This document shows, piece after piece, positions 8,529-17,818 of a DNA stretch of 64,000 nucleotides (positions are counted from its first letter, which is position 1; the number at the start of each line of letters is the position of its first letter). The stretch comes from Pedobacter steynii. GTDB taxonomy: Bacteria; Bacteroidota; Bacteroidia; Sphingobacteriales; Sphingobacteriaceae. The stretch is from the NCBI RefSeq assembly GCF_001721645.1, contig NZ_CP017141.1, forward strand, positions 248,001-312,000, given 5' to 3'. The translations under genes and the position numbers were made by a program. A model generated the notes under the pieces. The model had not been told where the DNA came from and did not search any database. It saw only the letters and a list, made by a program, of their open reading frames with translations.

Positions 8529-11354
8529 TTGAATTTTCCAGCAAGATCTCTTTTATTACTATTCTGGCTAATTAGTACTTATGCCCAGGCTCAGATTCCC
8601 TCAACGAAAATTGAAAGGGCATACGAGAAGTATATTTCTATTTCGGAGAAAAGACTACAACTACCTACAGACAGCATGGTGCTGGTCAAGCTAAACAGAG
8701 CCCTTAGTCCCAGGGAATTGGCAAAGTTAAACCCCAGCAGACAATTCTCCCCAACTCATTTTGTACTGAGCACTTCTGCATTAAAAAACCTATCCGCAAA
8801 TGTAGTTTACCGCGCCCCGGCAAACTCCCTGTGGAAGGCCAGTGATCAGCTTAACCAGCTCCTGACACAAAACAACCAACAAGCTATAAAAGTAAGGTTT
8901 GTCGTCAAAGATATTCGGAATAGAGTTCCTCCGTTCCTGTCAAAATATCAGCCGGAAATTGACCATACGTATCAGTTCGTTACCGTGCTGATTCCTCTGT
9001 CCGAAATACCTGCCGTTCTGCAAGAGGAAACCGTTCTTTTTGCCGATATCATCCAAAAAGTCAAAGAAGAAGCCGTTCTTGCAAAATACGACCAGACACT
9101 CAATGAAATCTCTACCGTACATGCCCTGTTTCCGGACATCGACGGAAATAGCGTTACCATGTCTTTAAAAGAGCGCATGTTTGATGTTGATGACCTGGAT
9201 TTACTGGGTAAATACCTACCCGGAGCAGTCAGTGGCAGTAGTCAGATTGCACAGCACGCAACTGAAATGGCAACGACTGCAGTAGGCAGGGGAAATTCTG
9301 ATTACAAGGGTCTTGGAGTAGCTCCTGCTGCTAAACTGAGCTCTTCGGATGTAGACAGGAGTACCCTTCCTGATGACCTTAAAAGCTTTAAAGATTTAAA
9401 CATCAATATTCAAAACCATTCTTACGGAACGGAACTGGAAAGTATGTACGGTATACAGGCTGCTGCCTACGACAAACAGGTTTTTGAATCTGAAGAATTG
9501 GTTCATATTTTCTCCTCCGGAAACAGTGGCACCACAACCCCGGGCTCCGGCACTTATCAGGGATTAGCCAATACTGCAAACCTCACCGGGAATTTCAAAC
9601 AGGCAAAAAACATTCTGGTTATTGGTGGCATAAACCGGGAGAACCTTACCGAAGCACTCAGCAGCAAAGGACCTGCATACGACGGAAGGGTAAAACCAGA
9701 TCTGGTTTCTTTTGGCGAAGATGGTACTTCCGGCGCAGCGGCGCTGAGTAGTGGTGCCTCGATCCTATTTGAACAAAAATATAAGAGCTTATTCGGAAAG
9801 GCACCTTCTTCTGCTCTGTTGAGAAGTATTCTGATCAATTCTGCGGATGATTTGGGAACCCCTCAGGTTGATTATGTATATGGATATGGTAAATTAAATG
9901 CCTTTCAGGCCTTAAATACCCTGACCGAAAACCGTTATAAAACCGGACTCATCAGTCAGGATCAGGATTTCAATTTTCCGATCCAGGTTCCCGCAAATCA
10001 GAAATCAATTAAAGTTACCCTGGTTTGGAATGATCCCCCTGCACAGGTTAACAGTGCCCAAAGTATTGTTAATCACCTCGATTTATCACTCACAGGCCCA
10101 TCCGGAGAAATCACTTTACCATGGGTGCTGAGCAGCTACCCACATCTGGATTCTCTTAAAGCACCCGCAGTGCGCAAGGTCGACGAGCTGAATACGGTTC
10201 AACAGGTAAGTCTGGAGAATCTTGCTCCCGGAACGTATATCGTCCATATTAAGGGACGTAAAGTTCAACAAGCCATCCAGAGCTTTTCTATTGCTTACAG
10301 TCTGACTGTACAGAACAGTTTCCGATGGGCATATCCGGAAAATAACGACCATGTCATCGCCACTCAGGAAAACTATTTCCGTTGGCAAAGTAGTTTCCCG
10401 GCCGGGAAAACCGGAAAACTATCCGTTAGTTATGATAATGGAACCAATTGGACTGTACTCAACAATAACGCAGCGCTGAACAAAAATTTTTATAAGTGGC
10501 CAACACCAGACCTGCTGACCAAAGCAGTGCTTAAAATGGAAATCGACGGACAAGCATTTCAGAGTAGATCTTTCCTCATTTCCAAATCTCCACAACTTCA
10601 GATCGGATACAATTGTGACGATGCACTGTTCTTTCACTGGGCCCCAATAGCCAATGCAAAGGGTTATACCATTTATCACCTCAAAGATCAGCAAATGGTT
10701 CCATTGGCAGAACTGAGCGATACGCTGGCCATTATACGCAAGACCAGCACCAGCAGCACGGTATTTGCCATTGCGGCAAAAGGCAGCAATTTCACCGGCT
10801 TAAGGAGCCGTACGATAGACTATACCTTACAGGGGATCTCTTGCTATACCCGTTCGTTTAATGCGAATGTCGCCGGAGACCAGATCGAACTGAGCCTGAG
10901 CATCGGTACCACCAATAACCTCAAAAAGATCACCTGGGAAAAACAGGTTTCCTTAAACAATTTTATTGCACTTTCAGAGATCAACGTACTGCAGGGAAAA
11001 CTGAATTACAACTACACCGATATCAATCCAAAAATAGGTCCTCAATGGTATAGGGTAACGATGGAAACGGCTGATGGCCGGAAGATTCAGACGGAAGTTG
11101 TTTTGGTAAACTTCCTGAAAGACGGAGATTTCACCTATTATCCAAATCCGGTAGAAACAACCATAAATATCCTGAACGGAGGATATGAAGAATATGTTTT
11201 CCAACTTTACAACATGCTTGGACAACAGGTATTTGAGGAAAAGACAAACGGCAATACCCAGTTCGATATCTCCAGATTAACTACGGGTCTTTATATTGGC
11301 GTCATCTCCAGAAATGGCCGGTCCCTGAAAAAGATCAAAGTGATCAAGAAATAA
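8529..11354 (+). CDS. S8 family subtilase with T9SS C-terminal sorting domain
   Basis: 941 residues, beginning at a TTG codon; no in-frame ATG precedes the signal peptide, which ends near AQAQ (about residue 22). The catalytic triad is read as Asp in FDVDDLD (about 219-224), His243 in QHATEMA and Ser401 in DGTSGAAA, with the oxyanion Asn at about 332 in SSGNSG. All three sites deviate slightly from the canonical DTG, HGTHVA and GTSMAxP. Beta-sandwich regions follow, and the last 80 residues form a type A T9SS sorting domain beginning YYPNPV and ending with a basic tail. It is probably exported across the outer membrane and attached to the surface. The -7 promoter of the next gene lies just after the stop. 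Confidence 0.88.
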   Translation: MNFPARSLLLLFWLISTYAQAQIPSTKIERAYEKYISISEKRLQLPTDSMVLVKLNRALSPRELAKLNPSRQFSPTHFVLSTSALKNLSANVVYRAPANSLWKASDQLNQLLTQNNQQAIKVRFVVKDIRNRVPPFLSKYQPEIDHTYQFVTVLIPLSEIPAVLQEETVLFADIIQKVKEEAVLAKYDQTLNEISTVHALFPDIDGNSVTMSLKERMFDVDDLDLLGKYLPGAVSGSSQIAQHATEMATTAVGRGNSDYKGLGVAPAAKLSSSDVDRSTLPDDLKSFKDLNINIQNHSYGTELESMYGIQAAAYDKQVFESEELVHIFSSGNSGTTTPGSGTYQGLANTANLTGNFKQAKNILVIGGINRENLTEALSSKGPAYDGRVKPDLVSFGEDGTSGAAALSSGASILFEQKYKSLFGKAPSSALLRSILINSADDLGTPQVDYVYGYGKLNAFQALNTLTENRYKTGLISQDQDFNFPIQVPANQKSIKVTLVWNDPPAQVNSAQSIVNHLDLSLTGPSGEITLPWVLSSYPHLDSLKAPAVRKVDELNTVQQVSLENLAPGTYIVHIKGRKVQQAIQSFSIAYSLTVQNSFRWAYPENNDHVIATQENYFRWQSSFPAGKTGKLSVSYDNGTNWTVLNNNAALNKNFYKWPTPDLLTKAVLKMEIDGQAFQSRSFLISKSPQLQIGYNCDDALFFHWAPIANAKGYTIYHLKDQQMVPLAELSDTLAIIRKTSTSSTVFAIAAKGSNFTGLRSRTIDYTLQGISCYTRSFNANVAGDQIELSLSIGTTNNLKKITWEKQVSLNNFIALSEINVLQGKLNYNYTDINPKIGPQWYRVTMETADGRKIQTEVVLVNFLKDGDFTYYPNPVETTINILNGGYEEYVFQLYNMLGQQVFEEKTNGNTQFDISRLTTGLYIGVISRNGRSLKKIKVIKK

Positions 11355-11387
11355 GGAAGCCCTCCATACCATCTCAGCTAAAGACCT

Positions 11388-11395
11388 TATATTTG
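11388..11395 (+). promoter_or_regulatory. Predicted -7 promoter element of the TonB receptor gene
   Basis: TATATTTG is a full match to TAnnTTTG, 21 bases before the ATG at 11417. No TTG is found at the -33 spacing. The same bases form one arm of an 8-bp AT-rich inverted repeat (11387-11394 with 11403-11410), so an attenuating hairpin is an alternative reading. Confidence 0.4.
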
Positions 11396-11416
11396 GCCCT
11401 CAAAATATAAAGAAGC

Positions 11417-13306
11417 ATGCTTTTTAGAAATTCCGCATACCTGTTTGCCTTGCTGGCCAGCGGCTTAACCGTAAATGCACAAACAGAAAAACCTTTAAAT
11501 GATACCACCAGAAAACTGAATGAGGTGATGGTAAAAGAAAACCGGCTTCAGCTGCCTTTTTCCAAACAGAACAGAAATGTATCTATTATCGATCAGGAGA
11601 AAATCAAAAGCCTGCCGGTAAGGTCAATAAGTGAATTGCTGAGTTATGTTTCAGGAGTAGATGTTCGTCAGCGTGGCCCGGGAGGTGTACAGGCAGACAT
11701 CAGCCTGGATGGAGGTACTTTCGATCAGACACTGGTACTGATCAATGGGATTAAAGTCTCCGATCCCCAGACCGGACACAACATGATGAACCTGCCGGTT
11801 ACTATGGACGATATCGATCATATCGAAATACTCCGCGGTTCCGCTTCCAGAATTTATGGGATCAATGCCCTCACAGGAGCCATTAACATTGTTACCAGAA
11901 CAGTAAAGCAGACCGGGCTTTCGGCCAATCTGTTTGCCGGAAGCAGCTTTAAAAAAGAAGAAGGAAACGGGGATACTTACGCCAATTACGGCGCTCGTGC
12001 TACCGGAACACTGGGCCTGAATAGCTCTTCACACCTTTTTTCGGTTGCTCAGGAGGCTGGAAATGGCTACCGTTATAATACGGCCTTCAACAACCAGAAA
12101 TTGTATTACCAGGGCAAAGTAAATATTGGAAAAACAGATCAGCTGGACCTCATGGCCGGTTATATCCGGAATCACTTCGGAGCCAATAGTTATTACGCAG
12201 CGCCGGGAGATAAGGAATCCGAAGAAACGGTAAAAACAGCCCTGGCTTCTATTTCCTATACCACAAAAATCAATGACAACTGGACACTGGTACCCCGGAT
12301 CAGCTACCGTAACAATGTCGATGATTACCTTTACATCAAACAAACTCCGGATAAATTCCACAACCACCACATCAGTAATGTGTTTGATGCAGAGCTGAAC
12401 AATACCATCCAGACCACTATCGGTACCTTTGGCTTCGGACTGGAAGCCAGAACAGAACGCATTAAAAGCACCAATCTCGGAAAAAGAGACCGTACCAATA
12501 CCGGAATCTTCGGAGAATATAAATTTGAACCGCTCACACGTCTGCTCATCAATCTGGGCATGTATACCAATTACAATTCAGACTATGGCTGGCAAGCCTT
12601 TCCGGGCCTGGATGCAGGCTATAATTTCTATGGTAACTGGCGTTTATTTGCCAATCTGGGAACAGGACAACGTTTACCTACCTATACAGACCTCTATTAT
12701 AAAGGTCCTACCAATATCGGAAATGATCAGCTTCGTCCCGAAAAATCTAAGTACGCAGAAGGAGGAATCAAGTTCAACAATGAACGGATTTCCATGAATG
12801 CCAGCTATTTTATCCGTAGAATAGACAATTTTATTGATTGGGTAAAAGCACAGCAAACCGATCCCTGGCAACCACAAAACTTTAGCCAGGTGAACACCAA
12901 AGGCTTTACCTTAAGTGCGGATTATAAATGGTCTGATCTTTCTGAAAACGGCTTTTTAAATGGCCTTAGGCTTGGCGCCTCCTACACCAATCTTGACCCC
13001 AGTTTTAAAACTACGCTTGCTACGGCCAATTTTTCCAGATATGCATTAGAAAGCCTCAGAAACCAATTGAGCGGAACGGTCAGTGCTACTTTTTACAAGG
13101 TCATTGATTTAACCCTTACTGCCCGTTACAACGAGCGCATCAACTATAAGGATTATACGCTGATGGATGTCAGGATTGCCTTTAAGCAAGCGCGATACAG
13201 CATCTATGCAGATGGAGCTAACCTCTTTAATGTGCAATACATCGAAGCCGGGGCAGTGCCTATGCCTGGCTCCTGGTTCACACTCGGTGTAAAGACAGCT
13301 TTCTAA
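11417..13306 (+). CDS. BtuB-like TonB-dependent outer-membrane receptor
   Basis: 629 residues. A signal peptide ends near TVNAQ (about residue 22). The plug domain runs from about 34 to 165, with the typical LSYVSGVDVRQRGPGG, LVLINGIKVSDPQTG and IEILRGSASRIYG segments. The 22-strand barrel follows and ends in a terminal aromatic (TAF). The plug resembles BtuB and colicin I receptor-type plugs. There is no SusC-type N-terminal carboxypeptidase-like domain and no partner SusD. No cobalamin riboswitch fits in the 62-base upstream gap, so the ligand remains open. Confidence 0.9.
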   Translation: MLFRNSAYLFALLASGLTVNAQTEKPLNDTTRKLNEVMVKENRLQLPFSKQNRNVSIIDQEKIKSLPVRSISELLSYVSGVDVRQRGPGGVQADISLDGGTFDQTLVLINGIKVSDPQTGHNMMNLPVTMDDIDHIEILRGSASRIYGINALTGAINIVTRTVKQTGLSANLFAGSSFKKEEGNGDTYANYGARATGTLGLNSSSHLFSVAQEAGNGYRYNTAFNNQKLYYQGKVNIGKTDQLDLMAGYIRNHFGANSYYAAPGDKESEETVKTALASISYTTKINDNWTLVPRISYRNNVDDYLYIKQTPDKFHNHHISNVFDAELNNTIQTTIGTFGFGLEARTERIKSTNLGKRDRTNTGIFGEYKFEPLTRLLINLGMYTNYNSDYGWQAFPGLDAGYNFYGNWRLFANLGTGQRLPTYTDLYYKGPTNIGNDQLRPEKSKYAEGGIKFNNERISMNASYFIRRIDNFIDWVKAQQTDPWQPQNFSQVNTKGFTLSADYKWSDLSENGFLNGLRLGASYTNLDPSFKTTLATANFSRYALESLRNQLSGTVSATFYKVIDLTLTARYNERINYKDYTLMDVRIAFKQARYSIYADGANLFNVQYIEAGAVPMPGSWFTLGVKTAF

Positions 13307-13330
13307 CCGGCTTTTGCCAGGACGTTAAAA

Positions 13331-13367
13331 AACAGCGGTCAGTCTTACCTATAGACTGGCCGCTGTT
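13331..13367. terminator. Bidirectional terminator overlapping the MutS-like stop codon
   Basis: A 15-bp stem (AACAGCGGTCAGTCT against AGACTGGCCGCTGTT, one G-T pair) is followed by T6 on the plus strand and preceded by A5 for the minus strand. The stop codon of the MutS-like gene (13349-13351) lies in the loop. Confidence 0.88.
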
Positions 13368-14695
13368 TTTTGTTTCAGGGATACTTTACGAATAATATCG
13401 ATGATTCCCTCTTGCTGAATAATATACATCCCAAGCCGTTCCTTTGAAACCCCTTCTTTTAATTGATAAGTAAACACCGGATGTTCCTGCTTAAAGAAAG
13501 TATCCAGATATTTAAAGGAAATGTTTTCAAATTTCCGGAGTTCATCTGCCAGCTCAACGATATGTGTCGAAATAAAAAAGATAGAATTACTGATTTGGGA
13601 GAGCTCGGAAATGATCAGCAGAGAAGCATCAAAAGCATCTTTGACATTCGTTCCACGGAAAAGCTCGTCAAAGATGATAAACATATGGTCATTTTCGAGA
13701 AGGCTTGAAACAGCCTCCTTTACCCTTTTCACTTCGGTATAATAATGGCTGAGTCCCTGCCCCATGTTATCCGGTAGATTAATTGTAGTTAGTAATCCGC
13801 TGAAAATAGTAGTCTCCATTTTTTCCGCAGGCACAGGGAACCCCAGATGCGATAGATAAATAACCAAACCCAGGGATTTCAGTAAGGACGATTTCCCTGC
13901 CATATTCGATCCGGTAAGGAATGTAATATTCTCTTCGCTTTTCAACAACATATCATTTTTGACTGGTTTGCCGATTGCTGGATGAAATATACCAGTCAAA
14001 GTTACCCTAACCCCATTTGACGCAGAATAATCAGGAAAACACAACCCCAGTTTACGACTGGCATTAGATAAGGTTTCAAAAGCATCCAGTTCATAAACCA
14101 GTTCCAACAGTGCCTTCAGTTCATTTTTCTCTTTCCCCCGAAAGGCATGATCCAGTTTGCTGACCTGATAAAATTTCAATTTCTTTTCATTTAGCTTCCT
14201 TGCTCCTTTCAGGCCATTCAGGCTCATAATCTCCTCTATCTTTTCTCCAAGCGTTTTCAAATACTCCGGAGCCCCCTCAGATAAGTTTGATTTAACAAAA
14301 TCATCCAGGTAGTTCAGCAATCTGATCAGATGCCCAAGCCCGGTCTTTATCCTGTAATAGTCATCACCAGATCTGTTTTGGACGAAGTCAACCAACGAAT
14401 CCAGCAGATTATTTCTGGAATATGCTTTATTGAAATTCAGATAATGCTCTATCAGGTCAAGCTGCTCACTCTTAATCTTAAGAACAATTTCCCGATGGTA
14501 GAAATATTGTATCGCCTCTTTCCGGCGGGTCAGAAAACTGATGTCTGAAGAAGGGTTTCCCATCATTTCACGTATTTTCTCCTTTCCTCCCAATGTTCGG
14601 GTTGCCCTGAACATATTAAATACCGGATCTTCTGTTGAGGATCCTATAAAAATATTCAAGTCCTTATAAGACTGGCTATCCATTTTAAAACTCAT
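13349..14695 (-). CDS. Short MutS-family ATPase
   Basis: 448 residues from the ATG at 14695; an in-frame TTG at 14725 would add ten residues and looks less likely. It has only the MutS core (lever/clamp helices) and the ABC-type ATPase. Walker A is GSNMAGKSS (about residues 262-270), Walker B is FIIFDELFRGT, and the signature-like helix contains FISTHI. It lacks the mismatch-recognition domain I and the C-terminal Smr domain. Short MutS homologues are common in Bacteroidota, and their role is not well defined. It is transcribed alone, divergent from the TPR sensor gene. Confidence 0.85.
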   Translation of the reverse strand: MSFKMDSQSYKDLNIFIGSSTEDPVFNMFRATRTLGGKEKIREMMGNPSSDISFLTRRKEAIQYFYHREIVLKIKSEQLDLIEHYLNFNKAYSRNNLLDSLVDFVQNRSGDDYYRIKTGLGHLIRLLNYLDDFVKSNLSEGAPEYLKTLGEKIEEIMSLNGLKGARKLNEKKLKFYQVSKLDHAFRGKEKNELKALLELVYELDAFETLSNASRKLGLCFPDYSASNGVRVTLTGIFHPAIGKPVKNDMLLKSEENITFLTGSNMAGKSSLLKSLGLVIYLSHLGFPVPAEKMETTIFSGLLTTINLPDNMGQGLSHYYTEVKRVKEAVSSLLENDHMFIIFDELFRGTNVKDAFDASLLIISELSQISNSIFFISTHIVELADELRKFENISFKYLDTFFKQEHPVFTYQLKEGVSKERLGMYIIQQEGIIDIIRKVSLKQKTAASL

Positions 14696-14868
14696 AGTGT
14701 TGTTCTGCCCTAAAAATTCCCTCAAGATAATTAAAACATTGCAACAGTTTTCTCAATAAGATATTTTATATCAATTATTTACAACTAATAATTAATTCTA
14801 TCTGGTTGCGAATTTTATTTGATATTTTGAATACGATTTCGAATCACTTTACTCCTAAATAAATCGAA

Positions 14869-16353
14869 ATGAAAACACCGGCTAAAAAGACGCTCATTTC
14901 AATGTTACTTTCCATCCTGTTTTGTTTAACCGCCTATGCTGATGATAGCTTATTAGTCAAGATAAAAAAAATACCAGATCTTCCTCCAGTAGCAGCGCAG
15001 GATTTGCTATATCAGCTCACTATATCTTATATCATCACACCCACAGATACAGATCACATTACCACAGATAAACAGTTGTTATTAACTGCCCTGTCACAGA
15101 GTCAAATCTCCGCTAAAAAAGCATTTGCCTATGAAATAGAAGCCCTGGCCGCCAAAAAGCTAAGAAAGCTGGAAGAAGCAAAAAAATATATTCTCCTGGC
15201 TTTAAAAGAAACAGGTGAGGGCAAACCTCAATTGGCCCGTTTACTGGGAATCCTCGCTTTTATCGAGACGGACCTGGAAAATTACATGGGAGCAATGGAA
15301 AGCTACCTGATGGTAGGGAAAATCTTTCAAAAAAACCGTGATACCGCCCGGCTGATATTCAATTATGGCAATATTGCCGACCTCTATATTAAGAACAATT
15401 TATACGATGAAGCCATTCATGCTTTAAATCAGGCCACGGAACTCTCTCTTAAACAAGGAAAAAATTTTGTACCCAACATTATCTATCAGAATAAAGCCAT
15501 TACCTATTTCTATCTTCAAAACCCGGACTCACTGGAATTTTACACTCAAAAAGTACTCAGGGGAGAAAAACGGTACTTTTACAATGTAATCGTTGAACAC
15601 CGTTTAAAATACATGGAACTTTTCCTCAAAAAAGACCCGGCGGTAATTGAGGCCATTAAACTGGTCTTAAATAATTTCAGGGATGAAGATCCTGTCTTTA
15701 CTACCATCCATCTTGCACGGGCATACCTCTTATTTAACAAAACCAATGAGGCTAAAAAATTAGTGTTCGGGCTCTTATCTTCTCCCAACCTGAAAGATCC
15801 GGGATACACCAGAAGCATGCTTTATGACCTGTTGGGTGATGCTTTTCAAATAGAGAAAAATTTCGAACTTTCTTCCCGTTATTATGAGAAAGGGATGAAT
15901 CAGTCCTTACTCAATGCCGAAAATATGATGCGGACAGGCAGCATTCTTACCTTTTTAAAATACGATGAGATCAAGAACAAATATGTACTGGCTCAGGAGA
16001 ATCTCAAAGTCCGGAAAAACTATTTCATTTTACTAACTATTCTGGCTGCAATGGTCATTATCGCCCTCTTCCTGCTGTACAGATCTGCAAGAATGAAAAG
16101 AAAATACAATGAGCTCAAGTATGACAAACTCAATAAGGAAATATCCTTCATGAATTCCCATGAGGTGAGAAGGTACCTGAGCAATATTCAGGGTATCATC
16201 ATGGTCATTCAAATGAGTGAAGATAAGAAAACAACTTATGCAGAGCTGGAAGAAGCACTTTTTGACTCCGCAACACATCTGGATAATTCGATCAAAAGCA
16301 TCGTGACTAAACTTCATGACCATAGTCAGACTTCCTATCAGCATAGCAATTAA
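14869..16353 (+). CDS. TPR sensor protein with H-box but no kinase ATPase domain
   Basis: 494 residues. A signal peptide or N-terminal anchor (about 1-24) is followed by a periplasmic helical TPR-like region (about 30-370), one transmembrane helix near 383-402 and a cytoplasmic tail. The tail reads FMNSHEVRRYLSNIQGII, which resembles the phospho-acceptor H-box of histidine kinases (His at about 431, with Arg-Arg before the position usually held by Pro). The protein then stops about 60 residues later without any HATPase domain. It could accept or pass phosphate, or dimerise with a complete kinase. Those roles are inference; the domain layout is visible. Confidence 0.7.
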   Translation: MKTPAKKTLISMLLSILFCLTAYADDSLLVKIKKIPDLPPVAAQDLLYQLTISYIITPTDTDHITTDKQLLLTALSQSQISAKKAFAYEIEALAAKKLRKLEEAKKYILLALKETGEGKPQLARLLGILAFIETDLENYMGAMESYLMVGKIFQKNRDTARLIFNYGNIADLYIKNNLYDEAIHALNQATELSLKQGKNFVPNIIYQNKAITYFYLQNPDSLEFYTQKVLRGEKRYFYNVIVEHRLKYMELFLKKDPAVIEAIKLVLNNFRDEDPVFTTIHLARAYLLFNKTNEAKKLVFGLLSSPNLKDPGYTRSMLYDLLGDAFQIEKNFELSSRYYEKGMNQSLLNAENMMRTGSILTFLKYDEIKNKYVLAQENLKVRKNYFILLTILAAMVIIALFLLYRSARMKRKYNELKYDKLNKEISFMNSHEVRRYLSNIQGIIMVIQMSEDKKTTYAELEEALFDSATHLDNSIKSIVTKLHDHSQTSYQHSN

Positions 16354-16419
16354 TTTACTTTCCTTAGAAAGTACATATTTTTTTTAGCTTTAAAGATTGC
16401 TTTAGCCCTAGTCTTTAAT

Positions 16420-17682
16420 ATGATAAAAATCTCCAAAAACCTAACCTTTCAGGTGATCGTTGCTATTTTCCTGGGCATATTGGCCGGGGTATTTTTCCCA
16501 AACTTTGCTGATTCTGCCCGCCTGATCAGCAAAACGTTCATCAATATGATCAGCATGCTCATTGCACCCATCATTTTCTTTACCATTGTGCTCGGCATCG
16601 CCAAAATGGGTGATATGAAAAAGGTTGGCCGTGTGGGTGGAAAAGCATTGCTCTATTTTGAAATCATTACCACTGTGGCCATTTTAATCGGCCTGGTTAC
16701 CGCCAATCTGATCAGACCTGGAGATGGGGTGACGCCACACCTCAGCAAGCATGCTTCAGAACTGGCTGCCACACCTCCAAAAGACACGAACTGGCTGGAG
16801 TTTATCAGCGAGATCATCTCTCCCAATGTCTTCGAATCCTTTGCCAAGGGAAATATCCTTCAGATTCTTTTCTTTGCCATACTTTTTGGTTTTGCATTGA
16901 GCAAAATGGGACGCGCCGGAAGACATACCATTACTGCATTCGACAACATCTCTCAGGTTATTTTTAACATGATGAAGTTTGTGATGAAGCTGGCCCCGGT
17001 AGGTGCTTTCGGGGGGATGGCTTTCACCATTGGAAAGTATGGATTATCCAGTCTGATTCCTATGGGAAAGGTGATGCTGGTCGTTTACATCACCTGTATC
17101 ATCTTTATATTTGTGGTCCTCAATTTTATCTGTTACCTCTATAAATTCAGTTTATGGCAATACCTGAAATACATTCGTCAGGAAATTCTGATCGTACTGG
17201 GTACCTCCTCTTCCGAATCCGCATTGCCGAGCATGATCCAGAAAATGGAACGCTTCGGCTGCTCAAAATCGGTAGTAGGACTGGTCATTCCAACGGGCTA
17301 TTCTTTTAACCTGGACGGAACGGCCATTTACCTGTCTATCGCCCTGATTTTTTTAACCCAGGTTTTTAAAATAGAACTCAGCGCTGCAGAACAGGTCACC
17401 GCCATGGGAATTTTGATGGTTACCTCCAAAGGGGCCGCCGGAGTAACAGGCAGCGGTTTTATCGTACTTAGTTCTACTTTGGTGTCCATGAAACTCATGC
17501 CCATTGAAAATGTAACCATTCTTTTAGGAGTGGACCGCTTCATGTCGGAAGCAAGGTCAATCACCAACCTCATCGGAAATGGGATTGCAGTAGTAGTCAT
17601 CGCAAAAAGTGAAAAAGAGTTTGATGAAGAAAAATACCAATTGGCCATTAGTCCAAAAGCGATAGAAGAGCCTGGTTTTTAA
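16420..17682 (+). CDS. dctA: Dicarboxylate:cation symporter DctA-type
   Basis: 420 residues of the DAACS (SDF) family, with about eight transmembrane helices and two re-entrant loops. Family signatures are all present: GTSSSESALPSM (HP1), YSFNLDGTAIYL (TM7), TSKGAAGVTGSGF (HP2) and DRFMSEARSITNLIGN (TM8). The acidic DRF...R pair in TM8 fits C4-dicarboxylate rather than glutamate carriers, but aspartate or glutamate transport cannot be excluded. It sits 66 bases after the TPR sensor gene, possibly co-transcribed with it. Confidence 0.88.
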   Translation: MIKISKNLTFQVIVAIFLGILAGVFFPNFADSARLISKTFINMISMLIAPIIFFTIVLGIAKMGDMKKVGRVGGKALLYFEIITTVAILIGLVTANLIRPGDGVTPHLSKHASELAATPPKDTNWLEFISEIISPNVFESFAKGNILQILFFAILFGFALSKMGRAGRHTITAFDNISQVIFNMMKFVMKLAPVGAFGGMAFTIGKYGLSSLIPMGKVMLVVYITCIIFIFVVLNFICYLYKFSLWQYLKYIRQEILIVLGTSSSESALPSMIQKMERFGCSKSVVGLVIPTGYSFNLDGTAIYLSIALIFLTQVFKIELSAAEQVTAMGILMVTSKGAAGVTGSGFIVLSSTLVSMKLMPIENVTILLGVDRFMSEARSITNLIGNGIAVVVIAKSEKEFDEEKYQLAISPKAIEEPGF

Positions 17683-17757
17683 CCCTCAGCAAAAAAGGGC
17701 TTTTGTGCATCTATAAAGCTGATTTATTTACCGCACCGAACAAAGCTGAAACAAAAA

Positions 17758-17783
17758 GCAGGTACGTGACCAAACGTACCTGC
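17758..17783 (-). terminator. Intrinsic terminator of the discoidin metallopeptidase gene
   Basis: A perfect 10-bp stem GCAGGTACGT / ACGTACCTGC with a 6-base loop. On the minus strand it is followed by TTTTTGTTTC, and it lies 35 bases past the stop codon. Confidence 0.85.
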
Positions 17784-17818
17784 AAACCCTACTAACCAAG
17801 GTATTAATCTGACTAAGA

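Noticed and set aside
11355..11416. Cobalamin riboswitch before the BtuB-like receptor
   Set aside because: Only 62 bases separate it from the preceding gene, too short for the element, and no B12-box sequence is seen.
14823..14829. TATTTTG near-promoter element; also at 25734-25740 and 32970-32976
   Set aside because: One base shorter than TAnnTTTG and no -33 TTG at the right spacing; not called.
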